A stretch of 64,000 bases of DNA from DATATJ01 sp963789075 (GTDB lineage: Bacteria; Acidobacteriota; Vicinamibacteria; Vicinamibacterales; CAVVIG01): the NCBI GenBank assembly GCA_963789075.1, contig CAWBJQ010000013.1, forward strand, positions 310,001 to 374,000. The letters are read 5' to 3'. Positions 40,904 to 50,434 of this stretch are shown here, in pieces. The notes beneath the pieces were generated by a model. That model saw only the letters and a list, made by a program, of their open reading frames with translations. It did not search any database and was not told the origin of the DNA. The translations under genes were made by a program, and so were the position numbers. Numbering within the stretch: the first letter of the stretch is position 1; each line of letters opens with the position of its first letter.

Positions 40904-41049
40904 GGTCCAGGCCTCCAAGCTGCTTCACGAAGGTCCCGTCTGTGCGTCTATCGTAATTCATGACGCCGCCCGATGGGGCTTGGGTTCGAGCCAGGGCGGA
41001 CGGGGATCGTGCTGGATTGCGCGCGAATCAAAACCGGGAGATTGTGACT

Positions 41050-41466
41050 ATGAGAAATGGACTGATCGGCGCAGCGCTATTCGGAGCGGTGCTGTTGGGG
41101 ACTATCGCGGCGGCCCACGTTCGCTCCGCGGCACCGCCGGATGTTCGCTGCTTCGAACTGCGGACTTACACGGTCTCGCCAGGGAAGTTCGACGTACTGC
41201 ACCGCCGATTTCAGGAGCACGCGCTGCCGCTCTTCACAAAGCATGGCATGACGGTCGTCGGGTTCTGGGTGGCGCAAGACAAACCGGACACGTTGGTGTA
41301 TGTCCTCGCCCATCCAAGCCGCACGGCGGCCGAGGCGGCGTGGAAGGCCTTTCGTGAGGACCCGGAATGGGTGGCCGCGAAGGCCGACAGCGAGCGCGAC
41401 GGCTCGCTGACCAGCCATGTCGAATCGGTGTTCATGACGCCCACCGACTATTCGCCCCTGAAGTGA
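41050..41466 (+). CDS. Exported NIPSNAP-family protein
   Basis: A 138-residue protein with an N-terminal signal segment (LIGAALFGAVLLGTIAAAHV) and a single NIPSNAP dimeric alpha/beta-barrel domain: FELRTYTVSPGKFDVLHRRF, HALPLFTKHGMTVVGFW, DTLVYVLAHPSRTAAEAAW and FREDPEWVAAKADSE. Bacterial members have no agreed biochemical role. It is divergent from the PP2C gene and has no co-oriented neighbour within 800 bases, so it appears to be a single-gene unit. Confidence 0.8.
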   Translation: MRNGLIGAALFGAVLLGTIAAAHVRSAAPPDVRCFELRTYTVSPGKFDVLHRRFQEHALPLFTKHGMTVVGFWVAQDKPDTLVYVLAHPSRTAAEAAWKAFREDPEWVAAKADSERDGSLTSHVESVFMTPTDYSPLK

Positions 41467-41568
41467 TTCGATTGTGGACTTCCGAAACGCCCGCTACTTC
41501 TCTACTACGTCGCGTTTCTCTACCACGTCGCGCCGACGTGTTGCGCTGACGATCCGCTAACGGCGGCC

Positions 41569-41616
41569 GTGACGTTCGTAGTGACGCGCGTGTTGACGTT
41601 CGAATTGACGCTCGAC
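41569..41616 (+). repeat. Four 12-base tandem units (kTGACGyTCGnn type)
   Basis: Units gtgacgttcgta, gtgacgcgcgtg, ttgacgttcgaa and ttgacgctcgac follow one another exactly every 12 bases. The core tgacg is invariant and each unit ends in a cg-containing half. Twelve-base spacing is close to one helical turn, so a cooperative DNA-binding protein could line up on one face. Confidence 0.6.
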
Positions 41617-41642
41617 CATCTCTTAGTCGCTATCCATTCCGT

Positions 41643-41750
41643 AGTGAGATGGAGATCCATTCATTAGTGAGATGAAGGTCTTACCCGCTTAGTTTCCTCA
41701 TTGAGACGAAGGTCGTACATGCGAACTTCCACCAGTGAGACCAACGTCGT
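41643..41750 (+). repeat. Loose series of agtgagat/attgagac-type units
   Basis: Related units gtgagatggagatcc (41643), gtgagatgaaggtc (41667), ttgagacgaaggtcgtac (41701) and gtgagaccaacgtcgtac (41735) recur at intervals of 24, 34 and 34 bases. The last two also share gtcgtac. Degenerate spacing and sequence make function uncertain. Confidence 0.45.
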
Positions 41751-42280
41751 ACGTGAGTGGCTGCGCGCCTGTTTGAACGTCGTTCGACATCTCGAGAACG
41801 TGTATTAAACAGTCTCGGATCCTGTCGCTTCGTGTTCATTTTCTTGACGATTTTGGCTCGATCGCGCCATCACACGCACGCCGCTGCGCGCCTGAACGAG
41901 TGACGAGGAATTCACCTTTTCGCTAGTTCGACGGTGCAATGTTCTCGTTCTCGAATCTTCCTCGCTCGATCGCGCGTGAGACCCGCGTCAGCGGCACCGC
42001 CGTTGCTCGCAGTGGCCGCGCGTGGATGGATGGCTATCGTTGGGTCGTCCGCGCTCACCGAGACGCGAACAGTTTGTTGCCAGGGCCGTCGCTCGTAACG
42101 AGCGGAACGGTTTCTCACCTGGCTTCTCGATGCGATGGTAAACACGCGTAACCGGCGCGTCTGGCGCTCAACCGGCTGGCGTAGAGATTGGCGTGGCACA
42201 AAGACTGAGTGCGCAGTCTGAAACGACGTGTCCATTTCAACAATTCAGTTAACAGGGTCGAGGTCTGTCCGCCGAAATGG

Positions 42281-42305
42281 CCTCTGTAACTGAGAGGGCG
42301 AAGCT
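42281..42305 (+). promoter_or_regulatory. Small hairpin covering the ribosome-binding site of the export gene
   Basis: cctct (42281) pairs with agagg (42293), loop gtaactg, and the second arm is the likely Shine-Dalgarno (gagaggg) of the TTG start at 42306. If formed it would hide the ribosome-binding site and limit translation of the first polysaccharide gene. Confidence 0.35.
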
Positions 42306-43049
42306 TTGCACCCATTCATAACCCGCTCGTGCACACCGCTGCTCTTCCTGTTGTGCGGAATGGTCGGCGTTCGCGCGCAGCATACGGACCAGAACACCGC
42401 GACGGCCAACCATGCCTCGCAGCCAAACACGCCCGTCACAAACGGCGCTCCGCAAACGGGCGATATCGATCCAATGACGCTCTGGACCGGCGGCCGCTAC
42501 CGCATTACGCAGAGCGACGTCATCGAGCTGCAGTTCCCCTACGTGTCGGAGTTTGACCAGACGATTACCGTCCAGCCTGACGGCTACGTCTCCCTCCGCG
42601 GGATTGGCGATCTGCACATTCAGGGCAGGAGTCTGCCCGAGCTCAAGGCGATGTTGACCGAAGCGTACGGCGAGATCCTCCGAGAGCCGGTGATCAACAT
42701 CGTGTTGAAAGAGTTCGAGAGGCCCTACTTTGTCGTGGCCGGAGAAGTCGGTCACCCCGGCAAGTTCGAGCTCCGCGGCGCCACCACGGTGACGCAGGGA
42801 CTGGCTCTCGCCGGTGGACACACAACCGCAGCGAAGCACTCACAGGTGATCCTGTTCAGGCGGTTCGTCGGCGAATGGCTCGAGGTCAAAGAAATCAACG
42901 TGAAGCAGATGTACGCGTCGCGGAACCTGAGCGAAGACCCGCTGCTGCGCCCGGGCGATACCGTGTTCGTCCCGAAGAGCACGATTGCCAAGATCGCTCC
43001 GTACATCCCAAAGCCGGGGTGGGGCTTTTACTTCAACCCACTTCAATAG
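42306..43049 (+). CDS. Polysaccharide export protein (Wza/GumB family)
   Basis: A 247-residue periplasmic or outer-membrane protein. The signal peptide (PLLFLLCGMVGVRA) lacks a good lipobox. It has a Poly_export domain (YRITQSDVIELQF; ITVQPDGYVSLRGIGDLHI; SLPELKAMLTEAY) and one SLBB domain (YFVVAGEVGHPGKFELRGAT; LRPGDTVFVPKS). The start is a TTG at 42306 with gagaggg upstream; no ATG or GTG gives a full signal peptide. It is shorter than E. coli Wza and lacks the C-terminal membrane helix domain. First gene of the locus; forms the exit channel with the chain-length protein next door. Confidence 0.87.
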   Translation: MHPFITRSCTPLLFLLCGMVGVRAQHTDQNTATANHASQPNTPVTNGAPQTGDIDPMTLWTGGRYRITQSDVIELQFPYVSEFDQTITVQPDGYVSLRGIGDLHIQGRSLPELKAMLTEAYGEILREPVINIVLKEFERPYFVVAGEVGHPGKFELRGATTVTQGLALAGGHTTAAKHSQVILFRRFVGEWLEVKEINVKQMYASRNLSEDPLLRPGDTVFVPKSTIAKIAPYIPKPGWGFYFNPLQ

Positions 43050-43102
43050 CCCGCAACCCGTTTCCAGAGCGTCGTGGACCGACGCCTGAACCGATACAGA
43101 TC

Positions 43103-44596
43103 ATGAACAGCAAACTCGAATCAGATCGAGAGTTGCGCCTGCCCACCTTGCGCGATCTCGTGTCGCCGATCTTCCGCTACTGGCGCGCCGGCCTTCTCGT
43201 CGGGCTCACCGTCTGCGTTGGCACGACCGATGGTCGTGCTCTTCACGCCAAAGCAGTACGAAGCCGAGATGAAATTCCTCGTCAAGCGGGAGCGCGCCGA
43301 CCCCATCGTCAGCGCCGATCCGAACACGGTGACGCAAGCATCTGCCTACGTCAGCGAAGACGAGTTGAACTCGGAAGTCGAGCTGCTCAAGAGCCGAGAC
43401 CTTCTCGAGGACGTCGCCGCCACGTCGGGGCTGCTCGAGAAAGCCGCGCCCGCCGCGGGTCGCACCGGCGTCTCCGGCCAGAGCCAGGCGAGACGCCGCG
43501 CTGGCGAGAGTCGTCCGGAAGCTCGACGCAGATCTCAAGATCGCGCCGATCAAGAAGACGACGTTCATCAGAGTGACTTACCGTTCCGCGGATCCCACTC
43601 TGGCTGCGCGCGTGTTGAGCGACCTCGCCAGGCTCTATCTCGAAAAGCACCGCGCCCTCCATCGTCCGACGGGTGCGTACCAGTTTTTCACGGAACAGAC
43701 CGACCGCTTTCGAAACGAGCTGGCGGCAGCTGAAGCCCGCCTGAATGAATACGGCCGGCGCGAGGAGATTGTGTCCGCCGATTTCGAACAGCAGAGCACG
43801 CTGCAGAAGCTGGCCGACTTCGAGTCAGCTCTTCAGGAGACCCGCGCCAAGATCACGGAATCGACCCGGAGCATCGGCGACGTCGAAGCGCAGATCGCCG
43901 TCGACGCCCATCCGCCAGACAACGCAAATCCGCACATCGCAGAACGCGGAGCTCACGCGTGGGCTGAAATCCAGCGTGCTCACGCTCGAAATGAAACAGT
44001 CGGAGATGTTGCGGAAGTTTACGCCCACGTATCCGCCGGTCGTGGAGCTCGAGCAGCAACTCGCCCAGGCGCGCTCGGCGTTGAAAGCGAGCGAGGAATC
44101 TCCGCTGACTGAGCAGACGACCGATCAGAATCCGACGTACCAGTGGCTGCGCGGAGAGCTTGCCCGGATGAGAACCGAGCGGGCCGCCGCGACCGCCAGG
44201 GCCGCGGCGCTCGAACAGTCGGTGACGATGTTCCGGGAGAAGGCGTCGCAACTCGGGCTGAAAGGAGCGGCGCAGCAGGATCTCAGGCGGTCCGTCAAGA
44301 CTGCGGAGGAGAGCTACCTACTGTATCAACGCAAGCAGGAAGAAGCGCGAATCTCAGACGCGCTTGACGGCGCCCGTATCGCGAATATCGTCCTCGCCGA
44401 TGCGCCGGCCGTGCCGACCTTTCCGTCGACCACGGGTCGTCTGTGGCTCCTGATATTCGGTGCCGTGATGGGCCTCGCCTTGGGCACGTGCACAACATAC
44501 CTGCTGGCGTACATCAATCCGCATTTCCACACGCCCGAGGACGTCGAGGACACACTGGGCGTTCCGGTGCTCGCGTCGATCTCGGCCCGGCATTGA
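43103..44596 (+). CDS. Wzz/GumC-type chain-length determinant (three frame breaks)
   Basis: About 497 residues: N-terminal membrane segment (AGLLVGLTVCVG), Wzz domain, a long central coiled coil (NELAAAEARLNEYGRREEI; FESALQETRAKITEST; QQLAQARSALKASEES) and a C-terminal membrane segment (LWLLIFGAVMGLALGTC) after a proline-rich turn. There is no tyrosine-kinase domain; the CpsD-like protein is separate. Breaks at 43228/43229 (ac[c/g]), 43490/43491 (gc[g/a]) and 43917/43918 (cc[a/g]) are synonymous two-allele pairs. Restored junctions read TTMVVLFTPKQYEAEM, ALARVVRKLDADLKIAPIKK and TTQIRTSQNAELTRGL. Controls polymer length and export. Confidence 0.87.
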
Positions 44597-44624
44597 TACC
44601 CGAATCCGCTTTCTGAGCCTTTTT

Positions 44625-45578
44625 GTGTACGAGCATTACTACGGGTTGCGCGAACGGCCGTTCGATCTCTCATCGAACCTGAAGTACCTGCTGCTCACCG
44701 CGAAGCATCAGGAGGCGCTCAGCAACCTCGAATACGGTCTGTCTGCCGCCAACGGCATCACGCTGCTGATTGGCGAAGCCGGCACGGGCAAGACGACGCT
44801 GCTTCGCAAGGCGCTCGCGCCTTACATGCGGTATCCATCCGCGAACCCCGCACGCTGGGTCTATCTGAGCAACCCGGTGCTCAGCCGTGACGAGTTCCTG
44901 GAGTCGTTGGCGCACGGCTTTCAGCTCAGTCCGCAAGCGGCCGGCTCGAAAACGCGACTGCTGCGCGAGCTGGAAGTGGCGATCGTTCAGCATCGCGACG
45001 ATGGCATTGCGAGCCTGCTGATCATCGACGAAGCGCAGAGTCTGCCGGACGAACTGCTCGAGGAAGTGCGCTTGCTCGCCAACATCGAATCCGACACAGC
45101 GAAGCTCCTGGGCGTGGTGCTCGCCGGACAACCCGCACTCGGCGCCCGGCTGAATGAACCTGGCCTGTACCAGCTGAAGCAGCGCGTCGGACTGCGCTGC
45201 ACACTGCCTCCGCTCACGCTTTGCGAGACCGCGGCCTACATCGCCCATCGCATCTGGCTGGCGGGCGGCAGTCCCGAGCGAGCCTTTACGCGCGACGCGG
45301 TGATGGCAATCCACGAACGGTCAGGCGGAATTCCGAGAACCATCAACGTGATCTGCGACAACGCCCTGCTGACCGGCTTTGCGGCCGATCGGCAGCCAGT
45401 CGGGCCCGAAACGGTGCTGGAAGTGTGCGTCGACTTCGATCTGCACGGCCAATTCGCGGCCCGTGCTCCCTCGGTCGTGCGGCATCCAGCGGCGGCGCCA
45501 TCTGGTGAAGCAGTGGCCGAGGCCGGAGGCGCGAGCCGCGGCGCATTTTCTCGTTACCTGCACGCGAGGAGCCGATGA
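44625..45578 (+). CDS. ExeA-like AAA ATPase of exopolysaccharide locus
   Basis: A 317-residue AAA ATPase beginning MYEHYYGLRERPFDLSSN, the usual opening of the ExeA/GspA-like group. Walker A is GEAGTGKTTLLRKAL, Walker B SLLIIDEAQSLPDE, sensor region LGVVLAGQPALGARL, and the C-terminal lid GGIPRTINVICDNALL. Such ATPases are regular members of exosortase-linked polysaccharide loci, where their exact role is not known. GTG start at 44625; the TGA overlaps the start of the next gene (ATGA). Confidence 0.85.
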   Translation: MYEHYYGLRERPFDLSSNLKYLLLTAKHQEALSNLEYGLSAANGITLLIGEAGTGKTTLLRKALAPYMRYPSANPARWVYLSNPVLSRDEFLESLAHGFQLSPQAAGSKTRLLRELEVAIVQHRDDGIASLLIIDEAQSLPDELLEEVRLLANIESDTAKLLGVVLAGQPALGARLNEPGLYQLKQRVGLRCTLPPLTLCETAAYIAHRIWLAGGSPERAFTRDAVMAIHERSGGIPRTINVICDNALLTGFAADRQPVGPETVLEVCVDFDLHGQFAARAPSVVRHPAAAPSGEAVAEAGGASRGAFSRYLHARSR

Positions 45579-46424
45579 GCCGCGTCGCCGAAGCTCTACG
45601 AAAATCACGAAGCGAGATCGCGCAAACAGGCGGGCTGAGCGCCGGGAGCGGGCGGGCAACCGAGCCCTGGGCGACATCGGACGATCCGTGGGGTGTGACG
45701 GACGCGGGGCCGCTGCCAGAGGCACGCCCCCGAGATCCCGAAACCGCCGGTCAGCGATGTTCTCCCGGAGCCGGCGCTGCCGGCGACCGCCGTTTCGCGC
45801 GACGAGCTCACACGGCTGGTTCAGCGCCTTTTTCACCCGACCGGCGGAACGAACGGCGTCCGTTCGGTGCTCTTCTCGCCCGCAGGCGAACAGACCGACT
45901 CTGCTCCGCTTTGCGCCTGGGCCGCCCATGCGCTGGCAGAACAGACCTCGGAGTCGGTGTGCGTCGTCGGCGGCAATCTGCGGATGCCGACACGGCACTC
46001 CACGTACGGTCTCACCGCCACGCGCGGGCTCTCCGACGCGCTCATCGATCCGGATCCCACCGCGGACGTGGGCAGCCTGGTTACGAGAATCGATCGCAAC
46101 TTATGGCTGCTGCCAGCGGGATCCCGCTGGGCGGCTGCGTTGCCGCACGCCGCGGCCGCGCAGCTCCGCGTTCGTCTGCCGCAACTGCTCGCTACGTTCG
46201 AGTATGTCCTCGTTGACGCGTCGGCGGCGAGCACGCACACCGATCTGTCGGTGCTGGGCGCGCTCGTGGACGGCGTGGTCCTCGTCGTCGAAGCGAATGC
46301 CACGCGCCGCGATGTGGCGAGACGTGTTGCGGGTCAACTGCAAGCCGCCAATGTCCGGGTGCTGGGAGCGGTCCTCACGAACCGCACCTTCCCGATCCCG
46401 GAAACCATCTATCGAAGACTTTGA
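45575..46424 (+). CDS. CpsD/CapB-like protein with degenerate ATP-binding site (one frame break)
   Basis: Starts MSRVAEALRKSRSEI, the opening typical of bacterial tyrosine kinases of the CpsD family, and has the family layout (RSVLFSPAGE, ALAEQTSESVCVVGGNLRMP, GLSDALIDPDP, NLWLLPAGSRW, YVLVDASAAS, GVVLVVEANATRRD, VLGAVLTNR). However the P-loop GxGKT/S is replaced by AGEQTDSAP and the Walker A' aspartates of VDxDLR by VVGGNLR, and only a single tyrosine lies near the C-terminus instead of a cluster. It should therefore not act as a kinase. A two-allele pair at 45724/45725 (gc[a/c]) breaks the frame. About 283 residues. Confidence 0.8.
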
Positions 46425-46440
46425 AGCACTCAGAGACACC

Positions 46441-48411
46441 ATGACTTTTCCGGTCGGCTCTGCCTGGCATGCACCTCGACCGCTCTCGCACCGGGCGACG
46501 CGGGATTCAGTGTGGGTGTTGGCCCGCCACCTCGCAATGAAGAACCGGCGGGTCGCCGTCGTGGCGATTCAGCTGGGCCTCGTCTTCGCCTCGAATTACA
46601 TTGCATTCTGGCTGCGCTTCGAAGGATCGATGCCGCAGGTCGAAGTGGAACGCTTCCTCTGGACCATCCCGATCCTGATCGGCATACGCGCCGCCGTCTT
46701 CGTTCCGTTCCGCCTCTACGCCGGGTTGTGGAAGTACACCGGCGTCTCCGACCTGCGCAACCTCGTCCTGGCGGTCGTCTCGAGCACCAGCGTGTTCGCG
46801 GTCGTCATTCGCTGGGGATTGGAGATGCCCGGGTACTCGCGATCGGTCTTCTTCATCGACTCGATCGTGCTGGTCATCCTGTTGTCCGCAATCCGCCTCT
46901 CGAAACGTGTGGTCCAGGGGCTTGGGCGGCCGAAAGGCGCCAAACGCGTCCTGATCTTCGGCGCCGGCGACGCCGGAGAAATGATCGTCCGCGACATGCA
47001 GAACCGGCCGTGCGGATACGAGCCCCGTGGGTTCATCGACGACAATCCCGCGAAGATCGGCCAGCGCATCCATGGCGTGAGGGTGCTCGGAAACCGGCGG
47101 GATCTCGCGCGCGTGATCGCCGCGGAGCAACCGCACGAGATTCTGGTCGCGATGCCGGGCGCCGATCTGTCGGCGGTGCGGGGCGTCGTGGAGATGCTCC
47201 GGCCCTTCAAGATACCGATCACGACGCTGCCAGGCACGCGCGACATTCTCGACGGGCGCGTCGCGGTCAATCAAATCAGAAACCTGACGATCGAGGATCT
47301 CCTCCCGCGCGCGCCGATCGACCTGAGCATCGAGCCCGTGCGCGCGCTCATTCGGGGCCGCCGCGTGCTGATCACGGGCGCGGGCGGGTCAATCGGCTCC
47401 GAGCTGTCGATGCAGATCGCGGCCCTCGGCCCAGCCTCGCTGGTGCTGCTCGAACGGTACGAGAATTCGCTGTACCAGCTGGTCAACAATCTCGAGGACC
47501 GCTTCGATTCGGCGGCGATCCGTCCCGTGATCGGGGACGTGACCGACGTCAAGCGCATGGAACAAGTGTTCGCGGAGCATTTGCCACAACTGGTGTTCCA
47601 TGCTGCCGCACACAAGCACGTGCCGATGATGGAACACAACCCGTGCGAGGCGGTGAAGAACAACGTGGCGGGCACCGCCAACGTCGCCCAGGCGGCAGAG
47701 CGTTGGGGCGTGGAGCGCTTCATCCTCATCTCGACCGACAAGGCCGTCAATCCGTCCAGCGTCATGGGCGCGACCAAGCGTATCGGCGAGCTGATCCTTC
47801 AGGTGAGAGGCGGCCGCAGCGCCACGCGTTTTGCCGCGGTCCGGTTCGGCAATGTGCTCGGGAGCAACGGCAGCGTCCTTCCCAGATTCCTGGAGCAGAT
47901 ACGTGCCGGTGGACCAGTGACCGTGACGCACCCGGAGATCCGTCGATTCTTCATGCTGATCCCTGAAGCCGTGCAGCTCGTTCTGCACGCCGCAGCGCTC
48001 GGAGAGCCCGAGATGGTGTACGTCCTCGAAATGGGAGAGCAGATCAAGCTCGTTGAGATGGCGCGCAACATCATCCGCTGCGCCGGTTTCATTCCTGACG
48101 AGGAAATTCGGATCGCATTCATCGGCCTTCGACCAGGCGAAAAGCTCTTCGAGGAGCTGATAGGCGCGCGTGAAACCGCCGAACCTTCGTCCGTGCCGAA
48201 AATTCTGCGGGTGCATGGAGCGTCCGAATACGACGCGGCGACCCTGGAATCGGAAATCGAGAGTTTGATCCTGTTCGCCGAGCGCGGCGACTGCTCGTGC
48301 GTCGTTCAACAACTCCGTCGCCTGGTGCCGACCTTCAACCCGCTGCCGCAGTCTGCTGTCATGGGTACGGTGCGCCACACGGCCGTTCTCGCCGCCGCAT
48401 CGCAGAGTTGA
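46441..48411 (+). CDS. CapD/FlaA1-type membrane nucleotide-sugar dehydratase/epimerase
   Basis: A 656-residue protein: four membrane segments in the first 150 residues (VVAIQLGLVFASNYIAFWL; LVLAVVSSTSVFAVVI), a CoA-binding-like Rossmann domain (VLIFGAGDAGEMIVRDM), then the catalytic SDR domain (VLITGAGGSIGSELSMQIA; VFHAAAHKHVPMMEHNP; STDKAVNPSSVMGATKR; RFGNVLGSNGSVLP). The SSVMGATKR segment holds the SMK-type active site of 4,6-dehydratases acting on UDP-GlcNAc. Start ATG 46441; the frame is open far upstream, but that part overlaps two other genes. Makes the precursor for aminated sugars used with the DegT aminotransferase. Confidence 0.9.
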   Translation: MTFPVGSAWHAPRPLSHRATRDSVWVLARHLAMKNRRVAVVAIQLGLVFASNYIAFWLRFEGSMPQVEVERFLWTIPILIGIRAAVFVPFRLYAGLWKYTGVSDLRNLVLAVVSSTSVFAVVIRWGLEMPGYSRSVFFIDSIVLVILLSAIRLSKRVVQGLGRPKGAKRVLIFGAGDAGEMIVRDMQNRPCGYEPRGFIDDNPAKIGQRIHGVRVLGNRRDLARVIAAEQPHEILVAMPGADLSAVRGVVEMLRPFKIPITTLPGTRDILDGRVAVNQIRNLTIEDLLPRAPIDLSIEPVRALIRGRRVLITGAGGSIGSELSMQIAALGPASLVLLERYENSLYQLVNNLEDRFDSAAIRPVIGDVTDVKRMEQVFAEHLPQLVFHAAAHKHVPMMEHNPCEAVKNNVAGTANVAQAAERWGVERFILISTDKAVNPSSVMGATKRIGELILQVRGGRSATRFAAVRFGNVLGSNGSVLPRFLEQIRAGGPVTVTHPEIRRFFMLIPEAVQLVLHAAALGEPEMVYVLEMGEQIKLVEMARNIIRCAGFIPDEEIRIAFIGLRPGEKLFEELIGARETAEPSSVPKILRVHGASEYDAATLESEIESLILFAERGDCSCVVQQLRRLVPTFNPLPQSAVMGTVRHTAVLAAASQS

Positions 48412-48421
48412 GAACGCCTGG

Positions 48422-50434
48422 ATGTGTGGAGTAGCCGGATTCTGGTCGTCGCGCATCAACGAAGACGCGCGCGCCATCGTGACCGGCATGGCGTCCCGGA
48501 TCAGCCATCGTGGGCCCGACGATGAGGGCTGCTGGATCGACGTGGACGCGGGGATTGCGCTCGCCCATCGCCGGCTGTCGATCGTCGATCTGTCGCCCCT
48601 GGGCCACCAACCGATGATGTCGCCGTCGGGCCGGTTCCTGATCACGTTCAACGGCGAAATCTACAACCATCGCGAGCTTCGACGCGAGATTTCCAACGAT
48701 CCCCGTCTTGGAATTCGGTTCAAGGGCCAGTCGGACACCGAAGTCATGCTGGCCGCGATCGAAGCCTGGGGCCTCCGGCGAGCCGTCGATCGCTTCATCG
48801 GCATGTTTGCGTTTGCGCTATGGGACCGCAAGGAACGCGAGCTGCATCTCGTGCGAGACCGCCTCGGAGTGAAACCGCTTTATTACGGCTGGGCAGGCGG
48901 GACGTTCGTGTTCGGGTCGGAGCTGAAGGCGCTGGCGGCGCATCCGGAATTCGACGCGGCGGTCAACCGGGACGCCATCCCCTTGCTGTTGCGCTACGCG
49001 TACATCCCGGCACCGCATTCGATTTATGCGCGGATCCACAAATTGATGCCGGGCACGATGCTGCGGGTCCGTTCGCCGCACCCGATGGCCGTCTCCGCTG
49101 TCACGTACTGGTCGGCCGGCGAAATTGCCGCGAATGGACTCGCGTACCCCTTCACAGGAAGCCCTGAGGAGGCGGTCACTGAGGTCGAGCGTCTCCTGGA
49201 GGACGCGGTCGGCCTGCGCATGGTCGCGGACGTTCCGCTGGGAGTGTTCCTCTCTGGAGGCATCGATTCTTCGACGGTGACGGCGGTGATGCAGGCGCAA
49301 AGCCCGCGCCCCGTTCGAACGTTCACCATCGGCTCCTTCGACCCGGACTGCGACGAGGCGCCGCCGGCCCGCGCGGTGGCGCAACACCTCGGGACGGATC
49401 ACACCGAGCTCTACGTCTCGCCGGGCGACGCGCTGGACGCGATCCCGCAGATGCCGTCGGTCTACGATGAGCCGTTCGCGGATTCTTCTCAGATTCCAAC
49501 GTATCTCCTATCGCGGTTGACTCGGCAGCACGTCACCGTCGCACTCTCGGGAGACGGAGGCGACGAGTTGTTCGCCGGGTACAACCGCCACGTCTGGGGT
49601 CCGCGGATTTGGAAAGCGCTGCAACGGATGCCGCCGGGCATCCGCGCCAGCACCGCGCGCGGCCTCACCGCGGTGTCTCCGCAGCGGTGGACGACGGCGT
49701 TCCGATCGGTCGACCGATTTCTGCCAGCGCGTTGGCAGCACCGCGCACCGGGCGACAAGCTTCACAAGCTGGCGCGAATTCTGGCCGCCCCTACCGCGGA
49801 GCAGTTGTACGTGCGGCTCGCCTCTCGCTGGCAGGACCCAACAGACGTCGTGCTCGATGCCGTCGAGCCGGCAACTGGAGTGACGGCATTCGCCTCGTTC
49901 GACGATCTCACGACCAGGATGCTCTACATGGATCTGGTGACGTATCTGCCGGACGGCATCCTGACGAAAGTTGATCGCGCGAGCATGGCGTGCAGCCTGG
50001 AAGCCCGCGAACCGCTGCTCGATCATCGCCTCGTCGAGTTCGCGTGGCGTCTGCCGCTGAGCTTGAAGATTCACGGAGGCGAGAGCAAATGGCCGTTGCG
50101 GCAGATCCTTTACCGACACGTGCCGAAGCGCCTCGTTGAACGAGCCAAATCCGGCTTCGGACTGCCGATCGGCGCATGGCTCCGAGGTCCGCTGCGTCCA
50201 TGGGCCGAAGACCTCCTCAATACACGCCGCGTGGCGGCCGACGGTTTTTTCAAGGCCGACGTGGTGCAGAAGAAGTGGTCGGAGCACGTGTCAGGCCGGA
50301 CGAACTGCCAGGACGAACTATGGGCGGTCCTCATGTTTCAGGCCTGGCTCGGCGCCCGCGACATCCGCCCCGCCGTGGGCGTCGGCTCCCCATCACGAGA
50401 TACAGAGGTCACGCTTTCATGCCGCGCCAGTTGA
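48422..50434 (+). CDS. Asparagine-synthase-type amidotransferase (polysaccharide locus)
   Basis: A 670-residue class II amidotransferase: Cys-1 after the initiator Met (MCGVAGFWSS), ISHRGPDDEGCW, LAHRRLSIVDLSPLGHQPM, FNGEIYNHRELRREI, the synthetase pyrophosphatase loop FLSGGIDSSTVTAVM and VALSGDGGDELFAGY. Genes of this type are constant in exosortase/exopolysaccharide clusters, where they probably amidate a sugar acid or peptide rather than make asparagine. A second, only moderately similar copy lies at 57625. It overlaps the next gene by 16 bases. Frame intact. Confidence 0.88.
   Translation: MCGVAGFWSSRINEDARAIVTGMASRISHRGPDDEGCWIDVDAGIALAHRRLSIVDLSPLGHQPMMSPSGRFLITFNGEIYNHRELRREISNDPRLGIRFKGQSDTEVMLAAIEAWGLRRAVDRFIGMFAFALWDRKERELHLVRDRLGVKPLYYGWAGGTFVFGSELKALAAHPEFDAAVNRDAIPLLLRYAYIPAPHSIYARIHKLMPGTMLRVRSPHPMAVSAVTYWSAGEIAANGLAYPFTGSPEEAVTEVERLLEDAVGLRMVADVPLGVFLSGGIDSSTVTAVMQAQSPRPVRTFTIGSFDPDCDEAPPARAVAQHLGTDHTELYVSPGDALDAIPQMPSVYDEPFADSSQIPTYLLSRLTRQHVTVALSGDGGDELFAGYNRHVWGPRIWKALQRMPPGIRASTARGLTAVSPQRWTTAFRSVDRFLPARWQHRAPGDKLHKLARILAAPTAEQLYVRLASRWQDPTDVVLDAVEPATGVTAFASFDDLTTRMLYMDLVTYLPDGILTKVDRASMACSLEAREPLLDHRLVEFAWRLPLSLKIHGGESKWPLRQILYRHVPKRLVERAKSGFGLPIGAWLRGPLRPWAEDLLNTRRVAADGFFKADVVQKKWSEHVSGRTNCQDELWAVLMFQAWLGARDIRPAVGVGSPSRDTEVTLSCRAS

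Larger units (their letters stand above)
41467..42305. other. 840-base gene-free region upstream of the polysaccharide locus
   Basis: No coding region is visible on either strand, and base composition is less GC-rich than in the genes. It contains duplicated acgtcgcg units near 41505-41545, the 12-base periodic units at 41569-41616, and a looser repeat series at 41643-41750. It separates an unrelated small gene from the export gene of the polysaccharide operon and must hold that operon's promoter. An untranslated leader or small RNA is possible; nothing in the sequence proves either. Confidence 0.55.

Noticed and set aside
41569..41616. A CRISPR array or minisatellite
   Set aside because: Units are only 12 bases, contiguous, degenerate and without spacers; no cas genes are present.
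45379..46440. N-terminal extension of the CapD-like protein by about 350 residues
   Set aside because: The open frame runs upstream, but that part overlaps the ATPase and CpsD-like genes in another frame and has shadow-type composition; the real protein begins at 46441.
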